DNA from: Ailurus styani
Lineage: Eukaryota; Chordata; Mammalia; Carnivora; Ailuridae
Direction: 5' to 3'
NCBI GenBank assembly: GCA_002007465.1
Contig: LNAC01000001.1
Location: 7,910,464 to 7,974,463, forward strand
Length of the DNA: 64,000 bases
The position numbers were made by a program, and so were the translations under genes. A model generated the notes under the pieces. That model was given only the letters and a program-made list of their open reading frames with translations. It ran no database searches and was not told the DNA's origin. This document shows, piece after piece, positions 54,721-64,000 of the stretch; the stretch's first letter is position 1, and each line of letters opens with the position of its first letter.

Positions 54721-55544
54721 CAAGTCACCAAGCAGCAAGTGTGGACATGGAAAGGCACGAAGAATTGAGGCCACCTAGGTGGCTAGCCTGTCCCCAAAGA
54801 TCTGTGGGTGTCAGTAAAAAGCCAGGAAGATGCCGTAGGAAAACTCGGCCTTGCAGCATCACAGGGAGAGCCTGGGGACCACTAGCCTCTGCTCCCCCAG
54901 TGGGGGCCTTTCCTGGGGCTCCTGGAAGCCGCTGGGGCAGCCCACAGGACCTCAGCTGCACAGGGGGCGCAACTGTGGCTGAACCAGAGAGCTGGGTACA
55001 GGCCAAGGAGACGCGGGGACGAGTCAGCCACCCCAAGGACAGGAGGAGGGGGCTCCAGGTACCTGACTGTAGTCACACCAAACAGCCCAGAGTCTTTTCT
55101 CTCTCTGGGCCTCCATCATCTCTCCAGGGCCCTTACGACAGCGTCATGCAAAGGGCCAACAGTCCGGCTCTCCCTGTCTGCCAGCTCCCCCCTCCTCCAG
55201 CTGGAGAGCCTGCTTCTTTCTGGGCATTCATCAGCAAGGATTGCAATCCTTCAGAGGGACGGGAAGTGACAGCCCCAGAACTTCCTGGTGTACCCACCAG
55301 CCTTTGTCCCCTGACACAACCAAAGCAGACACTCTCCGGACCCAGGACAGCTGGCTCGCGTGGGTGCCGGAGGACTCGAAGGGATCAAAACGGGGTCGAC
55401 CACGCAGAAAGATTGAGGGAGGAGGAGGGCTGCGAGGCGGGACACGGGGGGGCTGGCTGGAGCCCTGCCTTGCCATGGCATGAAGGCACCTGCTGCACTG
55501 GGGGCCTTCTGGGTGCTTGTCTAAGAGTCAGGAGCGCCCGGGAA
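54721..55544. other. Unassigned 0.8 kb
   Basis: The 278-codon frame 54741-55577 (+) is the longest in the window. It begins just after an LTR-like repeat and ends in a MIR. Its predicted protein is Pro/Arg/Gly/Ser-rich with no domain I recognise, so I do not call it a gene. Confidence 0.4.
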
Positions 55545-55715
55545 TCTGGCCCGAGCCACTACTCACATGCTGTGTGACGCAGACAGGCCCGTTTCCCTCT
55601 CTGAGATTCACACCTGAAAATGGGGAGCATATATCACTGCCTCTTAGAGCTGGCGGGAGGACCCAAGCACAGAATGAGCCCACAGCTCTGGGCACGGCAC
55701 CAGACGCAGAGGAAG
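55545..55715 (+). mobile_element. MIR
   Basis: 'actcacatgctgtgtgacgc' and 'ctctctgagattcacacctg', then 'aaaatggggagcatatatca' and 'gggcacggcaccagacgcag', give a recognisable MIR. Confidence 0.72.
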
Positions 55716-55844
55716 CCCCCTCAGAATGCTAGATGATACCAGTCCCAAACAAAGACGCAGAAGAAACCCAGCAACTTCCTGGGCCTGTCGGCCCTGGCAA
55801 GAGCTCAGTGTGTTTTGTAGACACGCTCTTTGTTTTGGTTTGGT

Positions 55845-56047
55845 TTGGTTTGTTTTTTTTTTTGAGAGAGCAACAAGGGGTGGGAGGATGGGGAAAGAGC
55901 AAAGGGAGAGGGAGAAAGAGAATCTTCAGCAGGCTCTATGTCCAGTGTGGAGCCCAATGCAGGACTGGATCTCACGACCCTGAGATCATGACCTGAGCCG
56001 AAATCAAGAGTCAGAGGCTTAACCAACAGAGCTGCCCACGTGCCCCT
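55845..56047 (-). mobile_element. Can-SINE, reverse orientation
   Basis: Starts with a T-rich tail, then 'gagagagcaacaaggggtgg', 'aagagaatcttcagcaggct', 'cagtgtggagcccaatgcag', 'gatcatgacctgagccgaaa' and 'gccacgtgccc'-like sequence near 56034-56046. The wording fits the older caniform SINE subtype. Target-site duplication not clear. Confidence 0.93.
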
Positions 56048-56224
56048 GGGGGTCTTTCTTAAATCTTGTTTCTGTGCTTGCCCCAGATCAGCTCTCTGCA
56101 GCTGGAATGACCTAACAAAGGCAAGGGTTTTATTTCGTTCTCTCGTTCTAGATGCCGACGATGATGCCTAGCATGCCGGAGGCCGGGGGCCGGACACAGA
56201 AGTCTATAATATGAGGCTGTGAGT

Positions 56225-56420
56225 TGCAAAGGTATCAGCTCCTCTGACCTCATAAGGATCCTCCAGGGCAGACAGTATCATAACCCCATTTTACAGATGG
56301 ACACAGTGAGGTTCAAGGAGCTAAAGCAGCTTGCCTGGAGCCACGCAGTCAGTGGAACCAAGATTGGAACACGGTCCCCTAGTCTGGGTCCTGTCCTCCT
56401 TCCCAGTACGTCCCAGCTGT
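56225..56420 (-). mobile_element. MIR
   Basis: 'aaccccattttacagatgga', 'cacagtgaggttcaaggagc', 'agcttgcctggagccacgca' and 'gtcagtggaaccaagattgg' give a clear reverse MIR. Confidence 0.82.
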
Positions 56421-57204
56421 GTGAGGGATGCTGGATGGTGGCTTGAGCCATGCCTGCCCTCCAGGGGATGAGGCCAAGTGTCTTTCCAGGCTTGCCCACT
56501 GTTGAGACAGGAGGACTTTGGGTGCCATTGTTTCGGGACCCAGGAAATCAGGATGAGAGCAAGTGGTTGAGGACAATGCGCTGGACACTCCCTACGAGCT
56601 CATCACGTGGAGACTGTCATGGTCACAGGGAGCTAACGACGAGGCCAGAGTGGAAGACCCAGACGGTGGTGCCCTGCTGGGTACCCACCATGAATCACAC
56701 ACTTTGTCTTCCGGGTGTTTCCATTTTCCCCAATTCCCAAGTTAAAACACGACTCTTCTCTTACCTGGAGCAGATGTTAATTTGCAATGCAGAAGGCCTC
56801 CGCTTATTGATGATTTTCCATTATCCTTATAATCGCTCCCGCATATAGTGCTCGATAAAGTTATAAACCTGTCCTCTGGGAACACCAAGTCCATAACAAG
56901 GTTATTGATTAGGTGGTGAAAATGGTCTCTGACGCTCTCGAGTCAGGGTGGTTAGGAAGGTTCGCTGAGGACTCATGGAAACGGGGCCACCGTGGCAGCT
57001 CCGCCTGAGCCCTGGGTCTCCCTTGGGTCTACGGGCAGAGCTGGGGAGGGTGGCGGCCCTCAGTTGGTGGGTCTTTACTAGAAATGAGCTGGGGGGCCTA
57101 CATGGGCACCAGGGGGCTTTTCCAGACATCTGTAAGTGCCCTACAAGGTGCTTCAGGCCACTTTGCCGAGAGCAGCGGGCCATTCTAGGTTGTTTGGCAA
57201 AGAC
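56421..57204. other. Unassigned 0.78 kb
   Basis: No gene or repeat was recognised. A short AT-rich stretch lies at 56730-56880. Confidence 0.45.
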
Positions 57205-57385
57205 ACCCCACCTGGGTTTGAATCCTGACTCCTGTGCTTTCCAGCTGTGTGCCCTTGGGTGAGTCGCTTCACCTCTCTAAGTCCAGGGCTCCTGGGATCT
57301 AAAATAGAAGTGCGCATAAACCTTTGCTTACCTCCCGGGAGCATGGGGAGGGGTTAAGTAAAACCAACCAAGTGAAGGGCTAAAC
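57205..57385 (+). mobile_element. MIR
   Basis: 'cacctgggtttgaatcctga', 'ccagctgtgtgcccttgggt' and 'gagtcgcttcacctctctaa' give a clear MIR head and core. Confidence 0.85.
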
Positions 57386-57514
57386 ACATTGCCGATCACT
57401 CGGTACCACTGAGGGAATCCCAGCTGTTGCTGCTGACTCTTTGAAACTCAGAATTTTCCGGGTTACAGCTTTACGCAGTCTGTCTTCCTGGGGCGAGAGG
57501 TCAGTAACTGACAT

Positions 57515-57645
57515 TTTTACTAAGATTTGCTAAGCACTTTGCAGGCAGCAGGTGCCGAGCTAGGCACCGGGGAACAAAGCTGAACAAGATACGGTCCCTG
57601 CCTCCAAGGAGCTCCCAGCTGACTTTGAGTCATGGGCACGAGGCC
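57515..57645 (-). mobile_element. L2 3' end
   Basis: 'gctaagcactttgcaggcag', 'gagctaggcaccggggaaca' and 'tccctgcctccaaggagctc' match reverse L2. Confidence 0.68.
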
Positions 57646-57883
57646 CATCACTGCCATAAAGCAGGCTTGATGCCCCGTCCAGGCAAGCTGGGATCTGGGG
57701 AAACTGCAGGAAGCAGAGGACGGCAGACACGTGGGGTTCCCGGGCAGACTACACAGAGCATGTCGAGTGCCTACTATCCCATTGGTGTTAGTATTATTAT
57801 TACCACTACGTTTTGGAGAGATAGAACCACATCTCTGAGAGGCCAGGTTATGGGACAAGTAAAGGAAGGAGGGAGTTTTGAGC

Positions 57884-57968
57884 TAGGGTGACCAGCTCGC
57901 TTTGCCTGGGACTTTCAGCATCAAAACCAAGAAAGTTCCAGGCAGACCAGGTCACATCGCTCACCCTA
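57884..57968. mobile_element. Small palindromic MITE-like element
   Basis: 85 bp beginning 'tagggtgaccagctc' and ending 'catcgctcaccctA', i.e. terminal inverted repeats 'tagggtga' / 'tcaccсta'-type (both ends read TAGGGTGA on their outward strand). The interior is also nearly self-complementary ('gcctgggactttc' and 'gaaagttccaggc'). It resembles a known class of tiny mammalian palindromic repeats. Confidence 0.75.
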
Positions 57969-58437
57969 CTCGGAGCTGTGCCTCCATTTCTGGTCTCCTC
58001 ATTGCACCCCTGACCTGAAGACTGCTCTCCAGCTGGTGGCTTGAGGCCCTTCTCGTGGGCTCTGTTCTTCAGGCTGCTCTGGGGCACACCTACTGTCCTT
58101 ACAAATCCTCGGAGACCCTTCCGCTCATCAGCTCACCTGGTGCTCACATCTGCACTGGGTGGGAGAGGAGATACAAGGCCATCGCGGTGATTACAGGACA
58201 AGGACGAAGCTGTAACTTGCCAAGATCCCAGCGCTGGGATGGACAGAATGGGCACCCAGAGTCGACACTCTTGCTCTGTCTTTGGTGACGTGACCTCCAT
58301 AAGAAACACAAGCTTCTATTTGGACATGAGTGTGGCGCTGACCTCTGGGTTCCCCTCGAATTGCTCAGTCAGCACTCAGTTGGCCTGCGAGGGAGCCAAT
58401 GAGATAGAGAGCTGGTGGGTGGGCCACACGGCACAGC
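57969..58437. other. Unassigned 0.47 kb
   Basis: No gene or repeat was recognised. Confidence 0.45.
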
Positions 58438-58453
58438 AAAGGAAATAAACAGA

Positions 58454-58613
58454 GGGGGGTCTGGGTAGCCCAGTCAGTTAAGTGTCTGCCTTCGGCTCAG
58501 CTCATGATCCCAGGGTCCTGGGATTGAGCCCCAAGTCAGGCTCTCTGCTCAGCAGGGAGTCTGCTTCTCCCTTTCTCTCTCTCAAATAAATAAATAAAAA
58601 CTCTTAAAAAAAA
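58454..58613 (+). mobile_element. Can-SINE with perfect 16-bp TSD
   Basis: 'ggggggtctgggtagcccag', 'tcagttaagtgtctgccttc', 'cagggagtctgcttctccct' and an (AAAT)n and A-run tail. The body is shortened relative to neighbours. Direct repeats 'aaaggaaataaacaga' at 58438-58453 and 58614-58629 are identical. Confidence 0.97.
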
Positions 58614-58629
58614 AAAGGAAATAAACAGA

Positions 58630-59879
58630 AATGAGTTCCTCTGTGTGCTTGCTGGGAGCCAGGCCTCCTTGGGGCCCTTCTCTTCCACCTTGATTCACTA
58701 TTATGACCCATACCTTGCTCCAGGCAACACCAGATATTGTAGAAGTCATCCTTAGGAGTTTGCTAGATGATACGGTTATTTCCAGGGCACCCTTAGACCC
58801 ACAGCTCTCAGAATCATCCTTAGAGCAAGCGGCTCCCGTGGGACCCCTATGAGAAGCATCTCCATTAACAAGGCACTGATGATGCGTGCAGGGAGCGAAG
58901 GGAAGTCACAACCTAGGGTTCGGTACCCTCCTCCACTCCCATCAAGCAGCAAACACCTCTCACCTTGGACATGACAGGCAGGATGGGTCATTCGACTGAG
59001 CCATCATTTGATAGGTGGACATTAAAATCCTATCTTGTCCCTTTCAGTTTCCTGGTTACCTCCCAAACCCATCATGTGAGAGGGCAAAGGGCTGGAGGGT
59101 TCATGGCACTCCCCTCTTCCATCCCTCCCAATTAAATGTGCTGCTTCTTACTTGCTGAGACCCCAAAAGAGGCTTAGGGCCCTAGGCAGCAGGGCACCTG
59201 CAAACTCGAGCACACAAGGGCACCCCCACAGAGCACACACCGACACCCCCAGGAGGGTTCACTATGCAGACTACCAGGCCCCACCGCCGGGGTTCCTGGA
59301 TGAGCAGGTCTGGTGGGGGGCCAAGTCCCCAGTTGGTGCCGCGGGGCCGATCGGGAACCACACTTTGAGAACCACCCATCTGGTCACTTTCCTCATCTGG
59401 GAACAGGTGTCAACACTGACCCAGCGGGAACACAAGTGGGGTCACAGGAGGTAACAGAGGAAAAGGGCATCTTCTCGCATCTGGTACTTGGTAGAGTCTC
59501 AACCTTCCTGAAGGTCCCTCCTTTCTTCCCACAACTGAGTTGTAAAGTAGGTCAAAGGTCTTCTTTGTCCAATGCTCGATTTTAGTGGCTGGAAGATGAT
59601 TATAGGCCCCAAACCCTGGGCTCATCGCCACGCAGAGAAGACCTTGGGATCCTGCAAAAATGGCAGGTGCATTCCTGCACGGCTACAACCCCAGACAGGC
59701 TCTCTGAGTCTCCTTCCTCAGGGTCCTGCCTGGGACGCACAGGCAGGAACCGCTATCGGCAGACACAATCTTTTCTCCGTGGCCAGCGCGGGGTTAAACC
59801 GGGCTAAGGAGAGCTCCCACCTCTGCTCCTCCCTGCTTTTCTTCCTCTGGCCTGCTCCCACCCTCCCCCAGTCCTGCTT
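58630..59879. other. Unassigned 1.25 kb
   Basis: No gene was recognised. A MER5-like end may lie at about 59350-59375 ('aaccacactttgagaaccac'). Confidence 0.45.
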
Positions 59880-60930
59880 TCTCTCCCGGTGCAGGTTTAA
59901 TAAGCCAGTATCAAAATCATCTAGGCCTGGAGCTTTCAGAGATTTAAGACTTTTAAATGTGAAGCACCTCATTATATCCGACTATTTTCAATAAAAAAGA
60001 CCTGATAAGCCATTGATATGACACCAGTTATCAGTGGGACTTGTTTGACGTCGATTTGAAATGTGCACTGCTTGCTTTTTGGGGTAATGGAATCAAACAC
60101 TTAGAACCGCGGCGCGGTGTTAGTAGATCACTTTCCAAGTAAGAACGTTACAATGGAGAAGGACCCTGTTTGGGGTTTTATAAAAAGAAAGCACCATTGT
60201 ACAGTATGGCACAGAGCGGTGGCTACATGGACAATTGACTTCCTTCCTATTAATCAACTACAATGTTTACCTTCTTACTCCAACCATTTCCAAACCATTA
60301 AAACTAAGAGGATTAGCATCGCATTTCTGCCGGGGTGTACTTTTATTTCACCAAATACTACTTTCGCTCTCGGAGGAGATTAAAGGCATGAAAGAAATGG
60401 TTTCTTTATCGGGCACACTGTGTCACACAGGTTAAAAAAAAAATAAAAATTATCTGGTTTAAAAGACGATAGTGTCCTTGCCCAGTAAAAGCCAATGGCA
60501 AAAAGAGTTAAATTTCAGGACAAACCACATGAATTGTGAAGAATAATCCAATGTCAAGACTGAGTACTTCTTGCCATGTAAATAGTGCTGATGAGGGAGT
60601 CATTTAGAACCAGCAGAGAAGTGATTACCTTCAGTTTGATTAGATTTGAAAGAGCCATATGTCTCTAACCGAGCTTTTAAAAATATGTAAACATTACCGT
60701 TTGAATACGATGAGTTATTCTTAGGTGGATTTGCCTATATATGTAAATCCTGAGAATTTTTAAGAGGTAGTGTTTCTCCCTTCTTTCTTTTAGAAATGTC
60801 TGAATTTTGCATAAAGCCAACTTGCAAAATGCATCCTTTCACTCTCCCCTTATCAAAGGCATATATTAAAAACAAGCATTCTCTGTGTCTTAAGCTTATT
60901 ATTACACAGCTCGTAGTTATCTCAAAGGCC
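59880..60930. promoter_or_regulatory. AT-rich, repeat-free block; candidate conserved non-coding DNA
   Basis: About 1 kb with no repeat signature, low GC, long non-repetitive words and several homeodomain-type cores ('cattgatatga', 'attaatcaactac', 'cctgataagccattg'). Apart from short A-runs at about 60432-60441 it is not low complexity. This texture is common in deeply conserved enhancers. It is inference from appearance only. Confidence 0.3.
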
Positions 60931-60932
60931 TA

Positions 60933-61110
60933 GGTCTGCGGTTTGCAAAGAATGCTCTCTGCACTCGCAGCATGAACGTCCCCAGGAAACTTGTCAGAAA
61001 TGCAGCATCTCAAGCCCATCCCAGACCAGCTGAATCAGAAAGTCCAAGGGCAGAACCGGGCAAATCTCCTGCAGGGGATTCTGATGCACTCTGGACGTTG
61101 AGAACCCTGG
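60933..61110 (+). mobile_element. MER5A-like hAT-Charlie MITE
   Basis: 'gaaacttgtcagaaatgcag' (after 'ccccag'), 'accagctgaatcagaaagtc', 'gggattctgatgcactctgg' and 'acgttgagaaccctgg' give a clear MER5A order. Confidence 0.85.
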
Positions 61111-61134
61111 TCCAGGGCTAAAGCTTCCATATGA

Positions 61135-61215
61135 CAAGAAAGGCCTAGAGGCACATATGAACTTGCCCAAGGATCACACATCATGTTAATAACAGAGCCA
61201 GAGCTAAAACTGGTA
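61135..61215 (-). mobile_element. MIR fragment
   Basis: 'atgaacttgcccaaggatca' and 'acagagccagagctaaaact' match reverse MIR. Confidence 0.65.
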
Positions 61216-61334
61216 CACAGTGAATAGGGAATAAAATGCAGGTGAGTCTCCCTTCACCAAGACAGTGAACATACTAATGAGCAAAAGATAAATGAATTAT
61301 GTCTGGAAAAGAGGAACAGCAAGAGAATATTTAG

Positions 61335-62030
61335 ACATGATTATTAATAGTGGCTTTATTGGTAATTGTTCAAAACTGGAAACAACCCAAATGTTCATCA
61401 ATACAGGATAGGATGTACAAATGGTGGTTCACCGAGATAATGGAATACTACTAAGCAATTAATAGGATTAATATGATACAACATGGAGGGCTCTCAAAAT
61501 AATTACGCTAGACAAATAAATCAGAGACCAGGCAAATAAGAATTCATACTGTATGATTCCAAATTAAATTCTAGAAAATGAAAATGAATCTACAGTGATA
61601 GAAAGCAGATCAATGAGAAGGGATGGGAGGAAGATCCTGGAAAAGAGCCCGAGGTAAGTTCTTGGGGTTGGCTAACACACTCAATATCTTGACTGCGGGG
61701 CGCCCGGGTGGCTCAGTGGGTTAAAGCCTCTGCCTTCGGCTCAGGTCATGATCTCAGCGTCCTGGGATGGAGGCCCACATCGGGCTCTCTGCTCAGCGGG
61801 GAGCAGCTTTCTCCTCTCCCTGTCTCTCTGCCTGCCTCTACCTACTTGTAATTTCTCTCTCTGTGTCAAATAAGTAAATAAAATCTTAAAAAAAAAATAT
61901 CTTGACTGCGGTGAGAGTTTCACAGGCAAACACATATGTCACAGCTTTTCGGATTATACGTATTAAACACGTGTGGTTCGGGTATGTCATGCTCCAATGA
62001 AGCCTTTAAGAAAAACTCTGCAAAGGATCT
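61335..62030 (+). mobile_element. L1ME-type 3' end, split by a Can-SINE
   Basis: 'gttcaaaactggaaacaacc', 'caaatgttcatcaatacagg', 'tggaatactactaagcaatt', 'atactgtatgattccaaatt' and 'gtggttcgggtatgtcatgc'. It is interrupted by the SINE at 61699-61895. Old and non-coding. Confidence 0.85.
61699..61895 (+). mobile_element. Can-SINE, mustelid-type, perfect 16-bp TSD
   Basis: 'gcgcccgggtggctcagtgg', 'gttaaagcctctgccttcgg', 'gctctctgctcagcgggg' and a clean A-tail. The 16-bp direct repeat 'aatatcttgactgcgg' is at 61683-61698 and 61896-61911, identical. Probably one of the youngest insertions here. Confidence 0.97.
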
Positions 62031-62044
62031 GCAAGAAAGAGTGC

Positions 62045-62449
62045 TACAGGAGCCGCCTTCGGTCTGGGGGTAAGTTCCGAGCCCCTCAGGGGATGCTTGA
62101 AACTGGGAAACTATATGTTTTTTCCTGTCTGCGTACATACCTCTGATAAAGTTTGATTTGTCAAGGAGGTGCAGGAAGAGATGAAGAGCAGTAACTAACG
62201 TGAGAACAATTTTAACATATACTGTGATAAATGTCCTATAAACGTGCCTCTTTCAAAATATTTTCCTGTTCTACACTCACCCTTCTCTGCATGGCGATGG
62301 GAGAGGATAAAATGCCTCCGTGATGAGATGAAGGGATGTGAACGATGTGCGCATGATGACGGGGCCACTACTGACCTTCTGACCATGAGGTTGACCACGG
62401 GTGACTGAAACCACGGACAGTGAAACCGCGGATAACGAGGGACCGCTGC
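62045..62449 (-). mobile_element. Tigger-type MITE
   Basis: Left end 'tacaggagccgccttcggtc'; middle 'ctctgataaagtttgatttg', 'aatgcctccgtgatgagatg', 'cactactgaccttctgacca'; right end 'accacgggtgactgaaacca', 'gtgaaaccgcggataacgag', 'ggaccgctgca'. This is the order of a common mammalian non-autonomous TcMar-Tigger element. No transposase is present. Confidence 0.75.
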
Positions 62450-62769
62450 ACAAGAAACCGCAAAGAAGGGGGACTGTTATATAATAGTGTTTGGTCTGGA
62501 TATGCAATAATTGTTCACTTTTTTACTGACCGTTATGCTCTACCTTTTTACTGACCATTATGACCATTCTGTAAAGAATTTTAAAGTAGTTTCCAGCAAC
62601 CGGATATCTTTGTAGATGCCTTTTTCTCTGACAAATAACACTGCGGTACCCATCTCTGACCACAGAGCTTTCCTACTGCGTCCATGTTCTTGGGACACAT
62701 TCCCAGAGGCAGCGCTACTCAGCATCTATTTGTTGGATTACGCGTCACTATTTGCCTCACTGGACTATG
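62450..62769. other. Unassigned 0.3 kb
   Basis: The short direct repeat 'ttttactgaccgttatg' / 'ttttactgaccattatg' lies at about 62520-62563. No gene was recognised. Confidence 0.5.
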
Positions 62770-62865
62770 GACTAGGTTGTGTTCACCCTTGTCTCCCCAG
62801 CACCTCGTCCGGAGCCTGGCACAGAGGAGGCTTCTCCACAATGAGACGAACGACTGAGCCCACGC
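62770..62865 (+). mobile_element. L2 3' end
   Basis: 'cttgtctccccagcacctcg' and 'tccggagcctggcacagagg', then 'aggcttctccacaatgag', follow the L2 terminus. Confidence 0.68.
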
Positions 62866-62989
62866 ACACGTGTGTGATCCGCGCATGACCGTCACCGGTA
62901 ACGTTCTAACTTCAAGATGCTTCTGCTTGGGACCAGCTCCCCTGGGCGTTGAGTCCACGTTCGACACACCATTACGGAGTGACCATGGT

Positions 62990-63130
62990 CCAGTTGCATG
63001 ACGAGATGGTTTTCCTCTCTGTTAAATGCGGATGCAAATATTTTGGGTTTTTTTTTTTTAATTGTAGGATTGCGGGGAAGATTAAATAAGACGATGCCTG
63101 GAAGTGCCAGGTGCGGGCATCATGCGGAGA
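62990..63130 (+). mobile_element. MIR
   Basis: 'ggttttcctctctgttaaat', 'gcggatgcaaatattttggg', 'aggattgcggggaagattaa' and 'ataagacgatgcctggaagt' follow MIR, with a T-run inserted at about 63050-63060. Confidence 0.7.
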
Positions 63131-63694
63131 ATTGCATTCTGCTGGTATTCTTGTCTTGGTTATTCTGCCCTCGGAGCCTCTTCCCGCCAGAGCTGGAGGT
63201 CACCCGCAGATATAAAACCTCTTGATGTCTGTGTGGCTCTGGGCCTCTCTACCTGCCTGTGTGTCATTTGTCCTCCATGCTCCGTGTCCTTGGGTTTAGG
63301 AGGCAGCGGAGAGAGCGAAATAGGCACCGTTCATTGGATGCCACCTGGAACTTAGTCTAATTCTGGGGAGGAGTCCTGTAGGACTCCTTTCAGGAGCAAC
63401 CTTTCAGGAAGCAGACCCTGAGTATCCCAGAAGATGTGCCAATGGGCTGCCCGCTCCTTCCTCCCAGACCAGGCTTTATGGAGGGCTGACGGCTGTGGTT
63501 CAAGAAGGGATCCAGATGGGTCCGTTTCCACCCTGACATTACCGTGGGGTGGTGACTCTGGAAGGACAAGCAGACTTTGGAGAAATTTGATTCCGTTATG
63601 GGGACACAAGGACCCAGGGATGGACTTCTCTGGCTCGTGAACAATCAGGAACATTTAAGAATCTGTTTCCAGCTCCTGAATTCCAGGGGCGGGG
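63131..63694. other. Unassigned 0.56 kb
   Basis: No gene or repeat was recognised. Confidence 0.45.
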
Positions 63695-63815
63695 GCGGGG
63701 GTGCTCAGAGAGGTAAAGCACCCTGCCACGGTCACACAGCTGCTCAGTGGCCAAGGCAGGACTTCCGAGAGGTCTGCCATTCCGAAGCTTTTCCTGAAGC
63801 CACACTACTTCTGCG
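63695..63815 (-). mobile_element. MIR
   Basis: 'tgctcagagaggtaaagcac', 'ccacggtcacacagctgctc' and 'agtggccaaggcaggacttc' match reverse MIR. Confidence 0.78.
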
Positions 63816-63925
63816 ATCGGTATCTCCACTCCGAGTTTATCTGGACACCAGTTTTAATGACTTACCATCATATCGTGGGAGAACTCGCACATACAATGTT
63901 TGATCGCCATGTTTATTTATCTATT

Positions 63926-64000
63926 TAGATTTTATTTATTTATTTGACACAGAAAGAGCACAGGTAGGTGGAATGGCAGGCAGAAGCAGAGGGAGAAGCA
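63926..64000 (-). mobile_element. Can-SINE, cut by the window edge
   Basis: T-rich reverse tail ('ttagattttatttatttatt'), then 'tgacacagaaagagcacagg', 'taggtggaatggcaggcag' and 'cagagggagaagca' at the window end. Mustelid-type body in reverse; the head lies beyond the window. Confidence 0.93.

Noticed and set aside
54741..55577. 278-codon open frame, the longest in the window
   Set aside because: It starts beside an LTR-like repeat and ends in a MIR. Composition is Pro/Arg/Gly/Ser-rich and no domain is recognisable. Long chance frames are common in GC-rich DNA.

Overview
The window is mammalian nuclear DNA from a caniform carnivore, most likely a mustelid. The evidence is 13 copies or fragments of tRNA-derived carnivore SINEs (Can-SINE/SINEC). 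Several have the body 'GTGGCTCAGTGGGTTAAAGC' followed by 'TCTCTGCCTACTTGTGATCT' and an (AAAT)n tail, a form I associate with ferret, mink and badger rather than dog, bear or seal. The assignment is by recognition, not by alignment.

I could not support any protein-coding exon. None of the longest open frames (up to about 280 codons) shows a domain, codon pattern or splice context that I recognise. They lie in GC-rich DNA, simple repeats or transposon remnants. The window reads as intergenic DNA or the inside of a very large intron, built from layers of old and young repeats: ancient MIR and L2 pieces throughout; old L1M/L1ME pieces at about 4.9, 12.5, 18.6-19.7, 22.0-23.9 (antisense ORF2), 25.4, 35.9, 41.5, 42.4 and 61.3 kb; LTR-type repeats at about 1.8, 8.9, 33.7, 34.8, 39.5, 44.7 and 54.4 kb; DNA-transposon remnants at 34.2, 37.5, 57.9, 60.9 and 62.0 kb; and young SINEs on top. 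The only RNA-gene-derived sequence is a 5'-truncated U6 snRNA retropseudogene at 8.5 kb.

Layout. 0-9.4 kb: SINEs, MIR/L2, LTR-type repeats, the (GAT)n tract and the U6 pseudogene. 9.4-21 kb: L2/MIR, L1ME 3' ends, several tandem repeats and a SINE with a roughly 150 bp (AAAAT)n tail. 22-24 kb: AT-rich antisense L1. 26.8-33 kb: GC-rich, with a CpG-dense patch at 30.5 kb beside a long ACACATGCTCTC-type minisatellite. 33-40 kb: LTR and hAT remnants, plus two single-N junctions flanked by direct duplications that look like assembly errors. 40.4-41.4 kb: a non-repetitive CpG-rich block. 42-53.5 kb: GC-rich and repeat-poor, with two SINEs stacked at one target site, an N-bounded AT-rich island and another CpG-rich patch at 53.0-53.5 kb. 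54-64 kb: MIR/L2/SINE, an AT-rich repeat-free block at 59.9-60.9 kb, and a Tigger-like MITE.

I found no new gene system. The points most worth following up are the assembly artefacts, the nested insertions with clear target-site duplications, the unusual tandem arrays, and four repeat-free or CpG-rich blocks that could be regulatory or first-exon DNA. Repeat family names are from memory of consensus features, and boundaries of ancient repeats are approximate (about +/-20 bp or more).
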